Shown piece by piece: positions 4,995-5,777 of a stretch of DNA of 5,777 nucleotides. The notes under the pieces were generated by a model. It did no database searches. It was not told where the DNA came from and saw only the letters and a list, made by a program, of their open reading frames with translations. The stretch spans positions 1 to 5,777 of the forward strand of contig JAUXHH010000112.1 of NCBI GenBank assembly GCA_030621655.1. The letters are read 5' to 3'. Positions within the stretch are counted from its first letter, which is position 1. Every line of letters begins with the position of its first letter. Both the position numbers and the translations under genes were made by a program. Origin of the DNA: Desulfobacterales bacterium (GTDB lineage Bacteria > Desulfobacterota > Desulfobulbia > Desulfobulbales > BM004).

Positions 4995-5777
4995 ATGTTT
5001 TGTAATCAATGTGAACAGGTGGCTAAGGGAGAAGCGTGTACTAAAATCGGGGTATGTGGCAAGGAACCGGATGTCGCAGCCCTGCAAGACCTTCTGATCC
5101 ATGTCCTGCAGGGACTTTCCCTTTACGCAGTAGAGGGGCGCAAAAATGGCGTAACCGATCCAGACACTGACCTCTTTACCTGTGAGGCAACATTTTCAAC
5201 CCTGACCAATGTCAACTTTGATGCTGAGCGCTTTGTCAATTTGATCAACAGGGGTGTGGAACTACGGGACAGCCTGAAGGAAAAGGTACAGCAGGCTGGT
5301 GGTAATGTAGAATTTACTGAGTCGGCGGCAACTTTTACTCCGGCAGCTACCACGGACGAATTGGTTGAGCAGGGTCAGGCATTTGAACAGAAGAGCAACA
5401 CTGACGAAAATCCTGATATTGTATCTTTGAAAAGTACTCTTCTTTACGGCCTTAAAGGACTGGCAGCCTATGCTGATCATGCCAAGATTCTGGGCCGTGA
5501 GGATGATGTGGTATATGCCTTCATACAGGAAGCTTTGGCAGCCATGCTGCGAACAGATATGTCTGTTGATGAGTGGGTTGGCATGGTGCTGAAATGCGGT
5601 GAAGTAAACCTGCGTGCCATGGAACTGCTTGATGATGGTAACACCTCAACTTATGGCCACCCGGTGCCGACTCAGGTACCGTTGGGCGCCAAAAAGGGCA
5701 AGGCCATTTTGGTATCAGGCCATGACCTGAAGGATCTGGAAGAGGTCCTTAAACAAAGCGAGGGCAAGGGAATAAAC
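4995..5777 (+). CDS. hcp: Hybrid cluster protein (prismane protein), N-terminal 261 residues
   Basis: The reading frame is open from ATG 4995 to the window end, giving 261 codons of a protein usually about 540-550 residues long. Hcp is a cytosolic iron-sulfur protein containing a 4Fe-4S cluster and a hybrid 4Fe-2S-2O cluster. It has hydroxylamine reductase activity in vitro and is thought to act as an NO reductase or protect against nitrosative stress. The cubane ligands are C3, C6, C15 and C21. The C-X2-C-X8-C-X5-C spacing is that of the Desulfovibrio type, unlike the C-X2-C-X11-C-X6-C form of E. coli. LYGLKGLAAYADHA and the ISGHDLKD-like VSGHDLKD are family signatures; H243 in the latter should be the first hybrid-cluster ligand. 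The remaining ligands lie beyond the window. A strong ribosome site and an FNR/HcpR-type box precede it. It is probably its own transcription unit, separated from batE by 451 bp. Confidence 0.95.
   Translation, partial: MFCNQCEQVAKGEACTKIGVCGKEPDVAALQDLLIHVLQGLSLYAVEGRKNGVTDPDTDLFTCEATFSTLTNVNFDAERFVNLINRGVELRDSLKEKVQQAGGNVEFTESAATFTPAATTDELVEQGQAFEQKSNTDENPDIVSLKSTLLYGLKGLAAYADHAKILGREDDVVYAFIQEALAAMLRTDMSVDEWVGMVLKCGEVNLRAMELLDDGNTSTYGHPVPTQVPLGAKKGKAILVSGHDLKDLEEVLKQSEGKGIN

Noticed and set aside
4785..5353. Minus-strand open frames over the hcp promoter and hcp
   Set aside because: They run antisense to a clearly recognised hcp and its regulatory region; their translations show no family features.

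Overview
The window looks like an anaerobic or microaerophilic, moderate-GC bacterium with AT-rich intergenic DNA. A sulfate-reducer-like member of the Desulfobacterota is my best guess. That inference rests on a Desulfovibrio-type hybrid cluster protein, a Bat (aerotolerance) gene set and an FNR/HcpR-like operator. It is not proven by any marker gene.

Layout. The first 86 bases are the 5' end of a minus-strand gene for a heavy-metal-associated (HMA) domain protein with a GMSCQHC metal site. A 189-bp divergent intergenic region carries a good promoter for that gene and a weaker one for the plus-strand operon. Three plus-strand genes follow: a BatC-like TPR protein (276-1433), BatD (1800-3695) and BatE (3680-4543). 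All three are predicted to be exported or membrane anchored. In characterised loci these genes travel with moxR, a DUF58 gene and the VWA genes batA/batB as an envelope complex linked to oxygen or stress tolerance. Here the VWA and MoxR partners are not upstream. After a 451-bp intergenic region comes the first 261 codons of hcp (hybrid cluster protein), which continues past the window end. Its promoter region has a near-palindromic FNR/HcpR-type box placed correctly for class II activation.

The most unusual material is in the two long non-coding gaps. Between batC and batD (1434-1799), and again right at the batE stop codon (4539-4805), sit long inverted repeats. Their arms are 40 and 33 bp and lie about 240 and 200 bp apart. 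The arms are built from phased 7- or 8-bp units with a fixed core (CAAGG plus 3 variable bases; TTGAAGA). The interiors hold more 7-bp phased arrays (AGCNNTC; NNGTAAC), an inner inverted repeat and smaller hairpins. In the CAAGG element the variable bases between the cores also match between the two arms. In the TTGAAGA element every arm mismatch becomes a G-U pair in the plus-strand transcript. This suggests RNA-level folding, a non-autonomous repeat family, or both. I cannot match these elements to a named family.

How the genes may work together: the Bat proteins (envelope protection), Hcp (reductive detoxification of NO-related species) and possibly the HMA protein (metal handling) would fit a locus for oxygen and nitrosative stress defence in an anaerobe. 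The functional link between them is inferred from proximity only.
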